Numbered from the stretch's first letter, positions 19,901 to 29,089 are shown. The stretch is 46,670 bases of DNA from Vibrio hibernica (GCF_015223435.1 NZ_VHKO01000020.1:1-46670); one strand, 5' to 3'. The notes: a model not told the origin generated them from the letters alone. Program-made: numbers and translations.

Positions 19901-20914
19901 TTATTGCCATTTACGATGATAAGCACCAAGTGTGGTTTGAGTACCTTCTGATACATTAGCCAAAGCAGTATCCCAGTGAGGTTCTACATGATAATTTTCA
20001 GGGCTTGCAAGGTAGCGATCAATCGCGGCTCGCCATGTTCGCGTCACTTGCTCTACATAAGCCGGGCTGCGTTGGCGGCCTTCTATTTTGACTGAAGCAA
20101 CATTTGCGGCGAATAACTCAGGTAACATCGATAAAGTATTTAGGCTAGTTGGTTCTTCAAGTACATGATAACGCTGATTGTTTCCAGTGATATTGATGTC
20201 AAATCTCCCTTTACATAAGGTTGGATACCCCGCATTCTCACCTTCACGGTATTTATCAATAAGAATGTCACTTAAGCGAGATTCAAGTCCCGATTCGGTT
20301 TCTTGCCAGCGAACATACTTAGCCGGAGAACACGCACCAACGGTATTAGGGGATTCACCCGTCATGTAAGAGGATAAATAGCAACGGCCTTCCGCCATAA
20401 TACATAAACTACCAAACGCAAAGACTTCAAGCTCAACATGATCAGGGATATTACGCGATAGCTGTTTGACTTGGTGAATGGATAACACGCGGGGAAGAAC
20501 GACACGTTTTACATTGAAGTTGTTAGCATAAAAGGCAATCGCAGCACTATTCGTAGCGGAGGCTTGTACGGATAAATGCAGCTCCATTTTAGGATAATGG
20601 GTGGCGGCATATTCTAGCAAGGCGATATCAGCGACAATCAACGCATCAACTCCGAGTTGAGCTGCTTGGTCTACTGCGTTAGTCCATCGATGAAAACCAT
20701 TTGGATGAGCAAAAGTATTGAGTGCGATATGGATTTTTTTGTTGTGATCATGCACATATTCCACCGCTTTATCGAGTTTTTTGCCGCTAAAATTAAGCCC
20801 CGCAAAATGGCGTGCATTGGTGTCATCTTTAAAGCCGATATATACCGCATCTGCGCCACAATCTATGGCGGTTTTGAGCGCTGGTAAATTGCCAGCAGGA
20901 CAAAGAAGTTCCAT
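19901..20914 (-). CDS. ubiU: UbiU, O2-independent ubiquinone hydroxylation protein (U32 family)
   Basis: Partner of UbiV. 337 residues starting MELLCPAGNLPALKTAIDCGADAVYIGF, the typical U32 N-terminus. Iron-sulfur ligands appear as C-x6-C-x16-C (in GSLCIMAEGRCYLSSYM and VGACSPAKY) plus a later Cys in PTLCKGRFDI, the same spacing as in E. coli UbiU (YhbU). The U32 signature segment is EVFAFGSLCIMAEGRCYLSS. First gene of the minus-strand pair; it shares the upstream region 20915-21159 with ubiT. Confidence 0.96.
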   Translation of the reverse strand: MELLCPAGNLPALKTAIDCGADAVYIGFKDDTNARHFAGLNFSGKKLDKAVEYVHDHNKKIHIALNTFAHPNGFHRWTNAVDQAAQLGVDALIVADIALLEYAATHYPKMELHLSVQASATNSAAIAFYANNFNVKRVVLPRVLSIHQVKQLSRNIPDHVELEVFAFGSLCIMAEGRCYLSSYMTGESPNTVGACSPAKYVRWQETESGLESRLSDILIDKYREGENAGYPTLCKGRFDINITGNNQRYHVLEEPTSLNTLSMLPELFAANVASVKIEGRQRSPAYVEQVTRTWRAAIDRYLASPENYHVEPHWDTALANVSEGTQTTLGAYHRKWQ

Positions 20915-21159
20915 CCATTAAACCTTTCATTCAGAATTTACCCGATATTTTATTCAGTTTGATTGCTAGAGAATTGATATAAGGCAGGTTTGTTGCGATC
21001 AGCGTCTGTGAGTCAGTATTTTTGTAGATAAATATCATAAAGGGGTAGGTGCTTTGCTATTTATGAGTATTTTCGCAACTAGATACTCATTCTTTGATTC
21101 ATCTCAGAGAAGGTTATTTCTAATAAATTAAAGTGTGGATATTAATTTTAGGAGTGGTT
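20915..21159. promoter_or_regulatory. divergent ubiU/ubiT control region
   Basis: It holds an 8-bp perfect inverted repeat ATGAGTAT (21063-21070)/ATACTCAT (21083-21090). Directly after it is TTGAT-TCAT-CTCAG (21094-21107), which fits one full and one partial half of the FNR consensus TTGAT-N4-ATCAA. FNR control of ubiUVT is known in E. coli; the site here is weak and only a candidate. Confidence 0.35.
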
Positions 21160-21678
21160 ATGTTTTTATCTATACGTTCTCATATGGTTGCTAATGCAGC
21201 CCGCATACTCAAAACACCGGTACAATTACTGCCAAAACGCTTGCAAGACAAAGCTTTATTGGAGTCATTAAAGCAAGTATTTCATGAAGCACTTGAAGAT
21301 GGCGACTTTGAGTTTCTGCAAGATCGATGGCTGAAAGTCGCGATCAATGATCTTAATGTTGCTTGGATGATCAGCTTTCAGCACGATCAACTTGTCGTTT
21401 CCGATAAAGAACAGACGGAAGATGTGAGTTTTTCTGGTTGTTTAAACGATCTGATTTTAATTGCTGGTCGTAAAGAGGATCCGGATACGTTATTTTTTCA
21501 GCGTCGCTTGAAGATTGAAGGCGATACAGAGCTGGGGCTTGAAGTTAAGAATCTAATGGATAGCATCGATCTTGATTCACTGCCTAAGCCGCTAACTTAT
21601 GCGTTAGTGCAGTTGGCTGAATTTGTGCACAAAGGATCACAGCCAAGCAATAATCATCAAGCGACCTCTATAGCATAA
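21160..21678 (+). CDS. ubiT: UbiT, SCP2-domain lipid-binding accessory factor
   Basis: Required with UbiU and UbiV for anaerobic ubiquinone synthesis; its sterol-carrier-protein-2 domain binds the hydrophobic intermediates. The 172-residue product has the strongly conserved C-terminal segment RKEDPDTLFFQRRLKIEGDTELGLEVKNLMD in pieces (RKEDPDTLFFQRRLKIEGD and TELGLEVKNLMD), as in E. coli YhbT. ATG 21160 is preferred, with AGGAG five nt before it; an in-frame GTG at 21133 would add nine hydrophobic residues. It is divergent from ubiUV. Confidence 0.94.
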   Translation: MFLSIRSHMVANAARILKTPVQLLPKRLQDKALLESLKQVFHEALEDGDFEFLQDRWLKVAINDLNVAWMISFQHDQLVVSDKEQTEDVSFSGCLNDLILIAGRKEDPDTLFFQRRLKIEGDTELGLEVKNLMDSIDLDSLPKPLTYALVQLAEFVHKGSQPSNNHQATSIA

Positions 21679-21775
21679 ACTCTTGTCGCGCTTTGTTTTA
21701 AGTTGTATGACTGATTTAATTACGACTCTTGTCTCATTTAAGAGTACAATCTCGTTCTCAAATTAGAGGTAAATT

Positions 21776-22288
21776 ATGCAAATTAGAACTGAAGCTCCAG
21801 CCGATATTCTGACAATTGATTCATTACTAAAAAGTACCTTCCCAACCAAAAATGAAGCGAAATTGGTGCGTGTATTACGAGAGAATAGCCGTTTTACTTT
21901 GTCAATTGTGGCTTGTACCGATGAGGGTGAAGTGATTGGTCATGCGTTGTTTACTCCAGTAACGCTCGATGGTGAGGATTTCGGTTGGCAAGGTTTAATG
22001 CCTGTTTCTGTTCATGAGCCATATCGCAAACAAGGCATAGCGGAAGCTTTGATTAAATATGGCCTCGATTCTTTATATGAATTAGGTTACTCGGCTTGTG
22101 TGGTGTTTGGCGAATCTAATTATTATTCTCGTTTCGGGTTTCAAGATGGAGAATCTATGGGCTTAATGTCTATTTATAATACTTCGCCTGAATATCAAAC
22201 TGGCACATTTCAAGTATTGCCATTAATTGATGATACTTTTGCAGGTAAAGCAGGTTTGGTAGAATATAGCCCTGAATTCAGCGAGTAA
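21776..22288 (+). CDS. yhbS: GNAT-family N-acetyltransferase (YhbS-like)
   Basis: 170-residue acetyl-CoA-dependent acyltransferase. The GNAT core is visible: acidic motif with GEVIGHALFTPV, then the acetyl-CoA-binding motif A as LMPVSVHEPYRKQGIAEALIKYGL (R/Q-x-x-G-x-A, here RKQGIA), and motif B ending YYSRFGFQ. It aligns over its length with E. coli YhbS, which also neighbours ubiT (yhbT), so the symbol is given on sequence and position. The substrate is not predictable from sequence. TTAGAGG precedes the ATG. Confidence 0.85.
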   Translation: MQIRTEAPADILTIDSLLKSTFPTKNEAKLVRVLRENSRFTLSIVACTDEGEVIGHALFTPVTLDGEDFGWQGLMPVSVHEPYRKQGIAEALIKYGLDSLYELGYSACVVFGESNYYSRFGFQDGESMGLMSIYNTSPEYQTGTFQVLPLIDDTFAGKAGLVEYSPEFSE

Positions 22289-22329
22289 TTGTTGTTTTCA
22301 TTTTTATCTAACAAAATGCGAGTGTCGAT

Positions 22330-22806
22330 GTGAATACCAGTTCTAAACCCAATGAGTCATTACTCGGTAGCCAAATATTGATCGAAAGACAAAAATTGCA
22401 AGAAATGGGCGTAGATATTTGGGAACTTGCTCATCCAGAACGATTGCAAGGCGTAGAACAACGTAGCTTTTCTCTACCGAAACCTTGCGCTTTATTGTTG
22501 GTAGCCGATTCTATTCCTACTGGTGATGAGGCAGTTTTGTTTGCTAAAGTACTGGCTAGTATGAAGTTGAATCTAGACCAAGCCTTGCATGTTACACCTG
22601 CACAACTATCACAGGTCACGCATCATCAGTTAGTGTGGATTTGGTTTGCAGGCACAGCGTTATCTGATGAGGAACAACGTGAATCGGCAATACATTTTGA
22701 ACTTGATGGGTTACAAGTATTAAATTCAGTTTCTCTTAGCGATATTCCAACCGATATTCAACACCGTCGCCAACTATGGCAACAAATTTGTTCTTATCAA
22801 AAGTGA
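22330..22806 (+). CDS. holD: DNA polymerase III psi subunit HolD
   Basis: Links the clamp loader (through chi) to SSB at the replication fork. The 158-residue product shows the HolD pattern LQEMGVDIWELAHPERLQG near residues 23-41 and the beta-rich middle CALLLVADSIP. The start is GTG 22330. rimI begins 4 nt after the stop, the conserved holD-rimI pair. The sequence is fast-evolving in this family; the assignment rests on the N-terminal motif and the neighbour. Confidence 0.9.
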   Translation: MNTSSKPNESLLGSQILIERQKLQEMGVDIWELAHPERLQGVEQRSFSLPKPCALLLVADSIPTGDEAVLFAKVLASMKLNLDQALHVTPAQLSQVTHHQLVWIWFAGTALSDEEQRESAIHFELDGLQVLNSVSLSDIPTDIQHRRQLWQQICSYQK

Positions 22807-22810
22807 TCTT

Positions 22811-23296
22811 ATGACCATTCTTCCTCTTATTGCTTCTCATCTTGATAGTGTATGGGCAATTGAACAACAAGCGCATAGTCATCCGTGGTCTGAAACTATG
22901 ATCCGAGACTTATCACATAAGAACACCCCAAACTCATCTAAATATCAGTTTGGTTTGTGGGTAGATAAACAATTAGTTGGCTACCTTTATTGTCAGAATG
23001 TGGTCGGGGAAGTGACATTACTGACCATTGCGGTTGATCCTAATCAGCAAGGAAAAGGCTACGGTCGCGCCTTAGTTGAGCATTTAATTGAATACAGTGA
23101 GCAACGAGAAGCGGAAAGTATTTGGCTTGAAGTTCGTGCGAGCAACAAAGGTGCCTATTATCTTTATGAGGCGCTAGGTTTTAATGAGATGGATCGTCGC
23201 ATTAATTATTATCCATCGGCCACCGCTAAGCATGGGAAAGAAGATGCCATTATCATGAACCTTTTATTAGATAGTGGATTTAATCCTTTCAGCTAG
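22811..23296 (+). CDS. rimI: ribosomal protein S18 alanine N-acetyltransferase RimI
   Basis: Acetylates the N-terminal alanine of S18. 161-residue GNAT enzyme: EQQAHSHPWSETMI near the N-terminus, the acetyl-CoA loop VDPNQQGKGYGRALVEHL (Q-x-x-G-x-G as QQGKGYG), and the C-terminal YYLYEALGFNEMDRRINYYP with the catalytic Glu/Tyr region. It is translated with holD (4-nt gap). A candidate prfC promoter starts just after its stop. Confidence 0.95.
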   Translation: MTILPLIASHLDSVWAIEQQAHSHPWSETMIRDLSHKNTPNSSKYQFGLWVDKQLVGYLYCQNVVGEVTLLTIAVDPNQQGKGYGRALVEHLIEYSEQREAESIWLEVRASNKGAYYLYEALGFNEMDRRINYYPSATAKHGKEDAIIMNLLLDSGFNPFS

Positions 23297-23315
23297 AGTT
23301 ATCACCATTTTTGCG

Positions 23316-23321
23316 TATAAT
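23316..23321 (+). promoter_or_regulatory. candidate -10 element of prfC promoter
   Basis: A perfect TATAAT sits in TTTTTGCGTATAATTCGCCCC-like context, 200 nt before prfC. No good -35 box is visible, so only the -10 is proposed. Confidence 0.4.
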
Positions 23322-23338
23322 TCGCCCCATCTAGCTAG

Positions 23339-23430
23339 GTTTATTTTCAAGAGCAGGTTTGTTTTCAAGAGCAAGTTTGTTTTTAAGGTCTGGTTTGTTT
23401 CTAAGAGCAAATTTTGTTTTTAAGAGCGAA
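23339..23430. repeat. 18-bp tandem repeat, five units, upstream of prfC
   Basis: Units begin at 23339, 23357, 23375, 23393 and 23411. The common form is GTTTGTTTTCAAGAGCAA with substitutions in each unit; the last unit is 20 nt. It lies in the untranslated leader between a candidate -10 element and the prfC start. Confidence 0.9.
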
Positions 23431-23523
23431 TTCAGTCTTCCCGATACACCTTAGCGATCCTATTATTTTTTGTTGCTGTCAAATACGGCAACAGACAAAC
23501 TGTTTATAAGGTTTACAGCACTT

Positions 23524-25104
23524 ATGTCTTTCCTGTCTGAAGTTGGCAAGCGTCGTACGTTTGCGATCATCTCTCACCCGGATGCGGGTAAAACCACCAT
23601 TACCGAAAAAGTATTGTTGTTCGGAAACGCCTTGCAAAAAGCGGGTACGGTAAAAGGGCGTGGTTCGAACCAACATGCCAAATCCGACTGGATGGAAATG
23701 GAAAAAGAACGTGGTATATCGGTAACCACTTCTGTAATGCAGTTTCCTTATAATAATTGCTTAGTGAACCTGTTGGATACTCCGGGACACGAAGACTTCT
23801 CTGAAGATACTTACCGTACATTAACCGCGGTTGATTCATGTTTGATGGTCATTGATGCAGCTAAAGGTGTCGAAGACCGCACACGTAAATTGATGGAAGT
23901 GACTCGCTTGCGTGATACTCCGATCGTGACGTTTATGAACAAATGCGATCGTGATACACGTGATCCGATGGACTTACTTGATGAAGTTGAAAGTGAGCTA
24001 AAAATGGCGTGCGCACCTATTTCATGGCCGATTGGCAGTGGTAAAGAATTTAAAGGCGTGTATCACATTCATCGTGGTGAAACGATTTTATACGCCACGG
24101 GCCAAGGTAGTACCATTCAAGAAGTACGCACGATTAAAGGGTTGGATAATCCAGACCTTGATGTGGCTATTGGTGTAGACGTTGCCGCGCAGTTACGTGA
24201 AGACTTAGAATTGGTTATTGGCGCAGCACATGAATTCGATCGTGAGTTGTTTTTAAGCGGAGAGTTAACGCCAGTATTTTTTGGTACCGCATTAGGTAAC
24301 TTTGGTGTTGATCACATGCTCACCGGCTTGACGCAATGGGCTCCAGCGCCGCTTGCTCGAGAAACGAATGAGCGTAAAGTTGAGGCAACCGAAGAGAAGT
24401 TTTCAGGTTTTGTATTCAAAATTCAAGCCAATATGGATCCAAAACACCGAGACCGAATTGCATTTATGCGCATTGTGTCAGGAACGTATACGCAAGGCAT
24501 GAAAATGAATCACGTTCGTACTGGCAAAAATGTCAATATTTCGGACGCGGTAACCTTTATGGCTGGTGATCGTACTCGTACTGAACATGCTTATGCGGGT
24601 GATATTATTGGTTTGCATAACCATGGAACGATCCAAATTGGTGATACTTTCACTCAAGGCGAAGCGTTAAAATTTGCCGGTATTCCTAACTTTGCACCAG
24701 AGCTGTTCCGCCGTATTCGTCTGCGTGATCCACTAAAACAAAAGCAACTTCTAAAAGGCTTAGTGCAACTTTCTGAAGAAGGTGCGGTGCAAGTTTTCCG
24801 TCCTTTGCAAAACAATGATCTGATTGTTGGCGCAGTTGGTGTACTTCAGTTTGATGTGGTGGTGGCACGTTTGAAATCGGAATATAACGTTGAGGCCATT
24901 TATGAAGGGGTTAATGTGGCAACGGCTCGTTGGATTGAATGTTCTGATGAGAGAATGTTAGAAGAGTTTATGCGTAAAAACCAAGCTAACTTATCGCTAG
25001 ATGGTGGTAATAACTTATCCTATGTTGCACCAACGATGGTGAACTTAAACCTCGCTAAAGAGCGTTTTCCTGATGTTGAGTTTAGAGCAACACGTGAGCA
25101 CTAA
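23524..25104 (+). CDS. prfC: peptide chain release factor 3
   Basis: GTPase that recycles RF1/RF2 from the ribosome after peptide release. The 526-residue protein starts [25 protein letters not shown] with the P-loop, then the switch region [35 protein letters not shown] and NKCDR. EF-G-like domains II and III follow, without the EF-G domains IV-V. Start at ATG 23524 matches the family; an in-frame upstream ATG at 23470 lies in the leader and adds 18 unsupported residues. Confidence 0.98.
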   Translation: MSFLSEVGKRRTFAIISHPDAGKTTITEKVLLFGNALQKAGTVKGRGSNQHAKSDWMEMEKERGISVTTSVMQFPYNNCLVNLLDTPGHEDFSEDTYRTLTAVDSCLMVIDAAKGVEDRTRKLMEVTRLRDTPIVTFMNKCDRDTRDPMDLLDEVESELKMACAPISWPIGSGKEFKGVYHIHRGETILYATGQGSTIQEVRTIKGLDNPDLDVAIGVDVAAQLREDLELVIGAAHEFDRELFLSGELTPVFFGTALGNFGVDHMLTGLTQWAPAPLARETNERKVEATEEKFSGFVFKIQANMDPKHRDRIAFMRIVSGTYTQGMKMNHVRTGKNVNISDAVTFMAGDRTRTEHAYAGDIIGLHNHGTIQIGDTFTQGEALKFAGIPNFAPELFRRIRLRDPLKQKQLLKGLVQLSEEGAVQVFRPLQNNDLIVGAVGVLQFDVVVARLKSEYNVEAIYEGVNVATARWIECSDERMLEEFMRKNQANLSLDGGNNLSYVAPTMVNLNLAKERFPDVEFRATREH

Positions 25105-25148
25105 AATTTAACTAGCATCAAACTTTGCACCTAGTTGCGAGTTTATTG

Positions 25149-25205
25149 AAACCACATGTATACTCAAACCATCAAGGCTGATGAAAGGGGTTATACATGT
25201 GGTTT
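25149..25205. promoter_or_regulatory. 14-bp inverted repeat covering the start of the next gene
   Basis: AAACCACATGTATA (25149-25162) is the exact reverse complement of TATACATGTGGTTT (25192-25205). The right arm contains the ATG at 25197, and the Shine-Dalgarno AAAGGGG lies in the loop just before it. In RNA the start codon would be in a long stem; in DNA it could be an operator. Confidence 0.85.
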
Positions 25206-25433
25206 TCTCAATTCAAATCGTTCTATAAAGGCAAGACTCTTCATATCGTGAAAATTTTTCATAAGATAAAAGATAGATGCCGTTCATACTTAGCTCGCTA
25301 TGATGCTTGGTGTAAAGAGTTAGGCCTCACCCCTGAGCATAAACGCAGTTGCTGTGTTTATAAAGCAGACCCCGCATCGCAAGATTCAGTATCGAAAGAA
25401 ACATTAACCTCTGATTCTAACTTCAAAGCATAA
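25197..25433 (+). CDS. small basic protein, conserved type with CCVYK motif (DUF5363-like)
   Basis: 78 residues. The core YLARYDAWCKELGLTPEHKR followed by SCCVYKADP resembles a short family found in vibrios (I recall it as DUF5363, not verified); its function is unknown. It is rich in Lys and aromatic residues in the first 30 positions, with no signal peptide or membrane segment. Three cysteines (residue 44 region and the CC pair near 57) could bind metal, but this is speculation. AAAGGGG is 5-11 nt before the ATG, and the next gene starts 4 nt after its stop, so it is probably translated with the TatD-family gene. Confidence 0.7.
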   Translation: MWFSQFKSFYKGKTLHIVKIFHKIKDRCRSYLARYDAWCKELGLTPEHKRSCCVYKADPASQDSVSKETLTSDSNFKA

Positions 25434-25437
25434 TGCG

Positions 25438-26247
25438 ATGACTTTTCCTTATACATTTGTCGATACGCATTGTCATTTTGATTTCTCCGCTTTTAAACAA
25501 ACGCAAAAACATCTCGATATCGCCAATGATGTTGGAGTGAGTAAAATCATCATTCCATCAGTAGGGGAGTCAAACTGGTTTGAGGTAAAGTCGTTAGCGA
25601 CTCAATTTCCTGCCTTATATTATTCTTTAGGCTTGCATCCTTATTTTCTAAAACAACATAGTGATGATGCTTTAGATAATCTCAAGCAAGCACTTTCTTC
25701 TCGCTCAATTCAGTGTATCGCGATTGGTGAGTGCGGATTGGACTTCATGCTAGAAGCGTCTCTTCTTACACCCGATATGATCCAAAAACAATATCAATTA
25801 TTTGAAGCGCAAGTGGCACTTGCCGCAGACCTTCATTTGCCCCTGATTTTGCACGCTCGTAAAGCTCATGATCAGGTGCTAAAAATCCTTCGCCAGTATA
25901 AGCCTAAAAAAGGTGGCGTTATTCATGCATTTTCGGGCAGTTATCAACAAGCGATGGAGTACATTAAATTAGGTTTTTATATTGGTGTAGGAGGTGTTAT
26001 CACTTACCCAAGAGCCAAGAAAACTCGCGAGACAATATTGCGTATTCCACTTAATTCGCTAGTGCTTGAAACCGATGCGCCGGATATGCCTTTAAATGGA
26101 TTTCAAGGAGAGGATAATCATCCTGCAAAAATCAGCTTGGTTTTTGATGGTCTTTATCATTTAAGAGGAGTGGCAAGAGAAGAAAGCCGCGAAATGATCG
26201 CCAAGCAAGTGTGGTTGAATAGCCATCAATTATTTTCATTAGACTGA
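25438..26247 (+). CDS. yjjV: TatD-family metal-dependent hydrolase (YjjV-like)
   Basis: Putative metal-dependent deoxyribonuclease or phosphoesterase of the amidohydrolase fold. The 269-residue protein has the metal ligands of the family: DTHCHFDF at the N-terminus, GECGLDF near residue 98, the His in LILHARKAH, HAFSGS, and the Asp in LETDAPDMPL. It resembles E. coli YjjV more than TatD, and E. coli yjjV also lies beside the deo operon. It starts 4 nt after the small protein. Confidence 0.88.
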   Translation: MTFPYTFVDTHCHFDFSAFKQTQKHLDIANDVGVSKIIIPSVGESNWFEVKSLATQFPALYYSLGLHPYFLKQHSDDALDNLKQALSSRSIQCIAIGECGLDFMLEASLLTPDMIQKQYQLFEAQVALAADLHLPLILHARKAHDQVLKILRQYKPKKGGVIHAFSGSYQQAMEYIKLGFYIGVGGVITYPRAKKTRETILRIPLNSLVLETDAPDMPLNGFQGEDNHPAKISLVFDGLYHLRGVAREESREMIAKQVWLNSHQLFSLD

Positions 26248-26261
26248 TTACAATTATCAAT

Positions 26262-26287
26262 AAAAAGCAACCGTTTGCTTGTTTTTA
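26262..26287 (+). terminator. terminator after yjjV
   Basis: AAGCAA-CCGT-TTGCTT followed by GTTTTTA; a short stem. Confidence 0.55.
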
Positions 26288-26309
26288 TGACTCATTCATC
26301 TTTCGTAAA

Positions 26310-26325
26310 GGTGATCTTCATCACG
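26310..26325 (+). promoter_or_regulatory. CRP-like site, distal, upstream of nupC
   Basis: GGTGATCTTCATCACG matches the CRP consensus TGTGA-N6-TCACA at 8 of 10 positions. Its centre is 52 bp upstream of the second site and about 93.5 bp upstream of the predicted start. Confidence 0.65.
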
Positions 26326-26361
26326 CTGATTTGTTCTTTTCATTATCTTTACATTAACTAA

Positions 26362-26404
26362 TGTGATTTGGGTATTACTTTGTTACGGGATGTCAGAGTA
26401 TAAT
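26362..26404 (+). promoter_or_regulatory. nupC promoter with proximal CRP-like half-site
   Basis: A perfect TATAAT (26399-26404) has no good -35 box. TGTGA-TTTGGG-TATTA (26362-26377) carries one perfect CRP half and is centred about 41.5 bp before the predicted start near 26411, the class II activator position. Confidence 0.55.
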
Positions 26405-26466
26405 CACCCCGATTTTGGAACTCCAATTTACATAAATTTTAACCTAAAATAAGGAAGCCATATACC

Positions 26467-27720
26467 ATGAGCCTGGTTATGAGCATTGTTGGAATGATCT
26501 TTCTGCTAGCAGTAGCAGTTCTTTTTTCTGACAACCGCAAAGCAATTAATTTAAGAACAACCGGTGGCGCATTTGCCATTCAATTCTGCCTAGGTGCATT
26601 CGTATTATATGTTCCTTGGGGGAAAGATGTTTTAGCATCGATGACAAACGGTGTTCAGCACGTTTATGATTTCGGTAATGAGGGTATTGGATTCCTTTTC
26701 GGCAACCTAGTTAACTTTTCTGTTGACGGTGTCGGCTTCATTTTTGCTTTTAAAGTTCTACCTACCATTATCTTCTTCTCTGCATTAATCTCTGTGTTAT
26801 ATAACATTGGCATTATGCAGATTGTTATTAAAGTTTTAGGTGGTGGTTTACAAAAAGCATTAGGAACGTCTCGCGCGGAATCTATGTCTGCAACAGCGAA
26901 TATTTTCGTTGGCCAAACAGAAGCGCCATTAGTGGTTCGTCCTTTTGTGCCGAAAATGACACGATCTGAATTATTCGCAGTAATGTGTGGTGGTTTAGCT
27001 TCTGTTGCGGGTGGTGTTATGGCAGGTTATGCAGCAATGGGTGTACCATTGTCTTACCTAATCGCGGCATCATTCATGGCGGCGCCTGGTGGGCTGTTAT
27101 TTGCTAAAATCATCAAGCCTGAAACGGAAGAGCCTATTGATCAAATCAAAGGCACATTAAATGATGATCCTGATAAACCAGTAAACGTCATTGACGCCGC
27201 GGCTGTTGGTGCATCTTCTGGTCTTGCTCTTACGTTAAACGTAGGCGCAATGCTATTAGCTTTTATCGGTTTAATCGCATTAATCAATGGTATCTTAAGT
27301 GGTGTCGGTGGTTGGTTTGGCCTTGAGGGTTTAACGTTAGAGCTTATTTTAGGTTATGTGTTTGCACCGGTTGCTTGGTTGATTGGTGTGCCTTGGAGTG
27401 AAGCAACGATTGCGGGTTCTTTCATTGGTCAAAAGACTATTTTGAATGAATTTGTGGCTTATTCTAACTTTGCCCCATACCTTGCAGAAGGTGCATCCGT
27501 TATTCTTTCTGAAAAAACCAAAGCAATTATTTCTTTTGCTTTATGTGGTTTTGCTAACCTTTCTTCTATTGCAATTTTATTGGGTGGTCTTGGTGGTCTT
27601 GCACCAGAGCGCCGTTCTGATATTGCACAAATGGGGATGAAAGCGGTGCTTGCTGGTACATTATCTAACTTAATGGCAGCAGCTATCGCAGGCTTCTTCA
27701 TTACTCTACAAACTATGTAA
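26467..27720 (+). CDS. nupC: NupC-family nucleoside:cation symporter
   Basis: Inner-membrane concentrative nucleoside transporter (CNT family), importing nucleosides with protons or sodium. The 417-residue protein is hydrophobic throughout, with about nine membrane segments. Family motifs include [20 protein letters not shown], the pore segment [13 protein letters not shown], and the C-terminal [13 protein letters not shown] and [16 protein letters not shown] that form the nucleoside site. It lies upstream of the deo genes that break down its substrates. AAGGAAG precedes the ATG. The exact paralogue name is by family. Confidence 0.93.
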   Translation: MSLVMSIVGMIFLLAVAVLFSDNRKAINLRTTGGAFAIQFCLGAFVLYVPWGKDVLASMTNGVQHVYDFGNEGIGFLFGNLVNFSVDGVGFIFAFKVLPTIIFFSALISVLYNIGIMQIVIKVLGGGLQKALGTSRAESMSATANIFVGQTEAPLVVRPFVPKMTRSELFAVMCGGLASVAGGVMAGYAAMGVPLSYLIAASFMAAPGGLLFAKIIKPETEEPIDQIKGTLNDDPDKPVNVIDAAAVGASSGLALTLNVGAMLLAFIGLIALINGILSGVGGWFGLEGLTLELILGYVFAPVAWLIGVPWSEATIAGSFIGQKTILNEFVAYSNFAPYLAEGASVILSEKTKAIISFALCGFANLSSIAILLGGLGGLAPERRSDIAQMGMKAVLAGTLSNLMAAAIAGFFITLQTM

Positions 27721-27758
27721 TTTGAGTTTGTATATATAGACGCTAATTGAAGAACATT

Positions 27759-27791
27759 AAAGCCGTAGCAAATTTTGCTACGGCTTTTTGT
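27759..27791 (+). terminator. terminator after nupC
   Basis: AAAGCCGTAGCAAA (27759-27772) pairs with TTTGCTACGGCTTT (27774-27787), near-perfect, followed by TTG. Confidence 0.93.
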
Positions 27792-28171
27792 TTTTATTTT
27801 CTGCCGTATATGGCATTAATCTCAAATGGTTAGATTTCAGGCCATGGCTTTGTTTTCATCGTTAGAAATAATGTTATTGATCTAACGTTTTTTTTGAGAT
27901 ACAAACCGTTTGCGTTAAAGACAAAAACTGATAATAAAACCTTTATCAGTATAATCACTATGTATACAACCTATAGACTTTGGGTTGTGCGGTGACAAGG
28001 ATTGCAATTAATGCTGAATTTTTATTTAGCGTTAAGTCTTCAAGGAACCAAGTCCGTTCATTTCAGACTATTTATTAGGACTAACGTCCAATCAGTTTTG
28101 GTTAATGAGCTAAACTTTAAAATAACATTGATCAAAGCTTCATCGATATAATTTAAACATCGGAGATAGAA
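27792..28171 (+). promoter_or_regulatory. deo operon control region
   Basis: No gene is visible. CGTTAGA (27860-27866) and TCTAACG (27881-27887) form an inverted repeat whose arms match the DeoR half-site TGTTAGAA. ACTGATAA (27927-27934) and TTATCAGT (27943-27950) form a second one directly against a perfect TATAAT (27950-27955). A further TATAAT is at 28147-28152, 20 nt before deoC. No convincing -35 box accompanies either, which suggests activator-dependent promoters. Confidence 0.5.
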
Positions 28172-28945
28172 ATGAGCGATTTACAAGCAGCAGCTTTACG
28201 TGCACTAAAATTAATGGATCTCACCACGTTGAATGAAGACGATACGGATGAGAAGGTGATTGCCTTATGCAAAGATGCAAAATCACCAGCGGGTAACACG
28301 GCTGCCATCTGTATTTATCCACGTTTTATTCCTATAGCGAAAAAAACGCTACGTGAACAAGGCACTCCAGAGATTCGAATTGCTACTGTGACTAACTTTC
28401 CACACGGTAATGATGATATTGATATCGCGGTTGCTGAAACCAAAGCCGCTATTGCTTACGGCGCAGATGAAGTTGATGTGGTTTTCCCATATCGAACACT
28501 TATTGCGGGCGATGAGAAAACTGGTTTTGAGCTGGTGAAACAATGTAAAGCCGCGTGTGGTGATATTCTGCTAAAAGTGATCATTGAAACCGGTGAGCTA
28601 AAAGAGGAAGCGTTAATTAAACGTGCTTCACAGATCTCTATTGAAGCGGGTGCAAACTTTATTAAAACCTCAACGGGTAAAGTACCGGTTAATGCAACAC
28701 CGGAATCTGCCGAAATTATGCTCAATGTTATTAAGGACATGGGCGTTGCTAAAACCGTAGGTTTCAAACCTGCTGGTGGCGTTCGTACCGCAGAAGATGC
28801 AAAAGCTTACCTTGCTATGGCTGACCGTATTTTAGGTGCTGATTGGGCTGACAATATGCATTATCGTTTTGGTGCTTCAAGCTTACTTGCTAACTTACTT
28901 AATACGTTAGGTAAAGGCGAAAAAGCAGCAGAAGGCGGTTACTAA
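28172..28945 (+). CDS. deoC: deoxyribose-phosphate aldolase DeoC
   Basis: Splits 2-deoxyribose-5-phosphate into glyceraldehyde-3-phosphate and acetaldehyde. The 257-residue TIM-barrel has the Schiff-base lysine as Lys165 in [12 protein letters not shown] and the second catalytic lysine in [12 protein letters not shown], with a C-terminal Tyr as last residue (GGY), known to act in proton transfer in the E. coli enzyme. CGGAG precedes the ATG. First gene of deoC-A-B-D. Confidence 0.98.
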   Translation: MSDLQAAALRALKLMDLTTLNEDDTDEKVIALCKDAKSPAGNTAAICIYPRFIPIAKKTLREQGTPEIRIATVTNFPHGNDDIDIAVAETKAAIAYGADEVDVVFPYRTLIAGDEKTGFELVKQCKAACGDILLKVIIETGELKEEALIKRASQISIEAGANFIKTSTGKVPVNATPESAEIMLNVIKDMGVAKTVGFKPAGGVRTAEDAKAYLAMADRILGADWADNMHYRFGASSLLANLLNTLGKGEKAAEGGY

Positions 28946-29089
28946 TCTCTCTATTTTGAGAGTCTCATTTTTGTCGGTATGGATAACCTAAACATTAAGG
29001 TTAGGTTATCTTTTACTCCGTTCTCCATAGGATCTTATCGACAAAGAGAACGCATAAATACCGTTCAGATAAACAGCAGGTAGGTTGTG

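Noticed and set aside
23339..23430. CRISPR array
   Set aside because: The units are contiguous 18-mers without spacers, and no cas genes are near.
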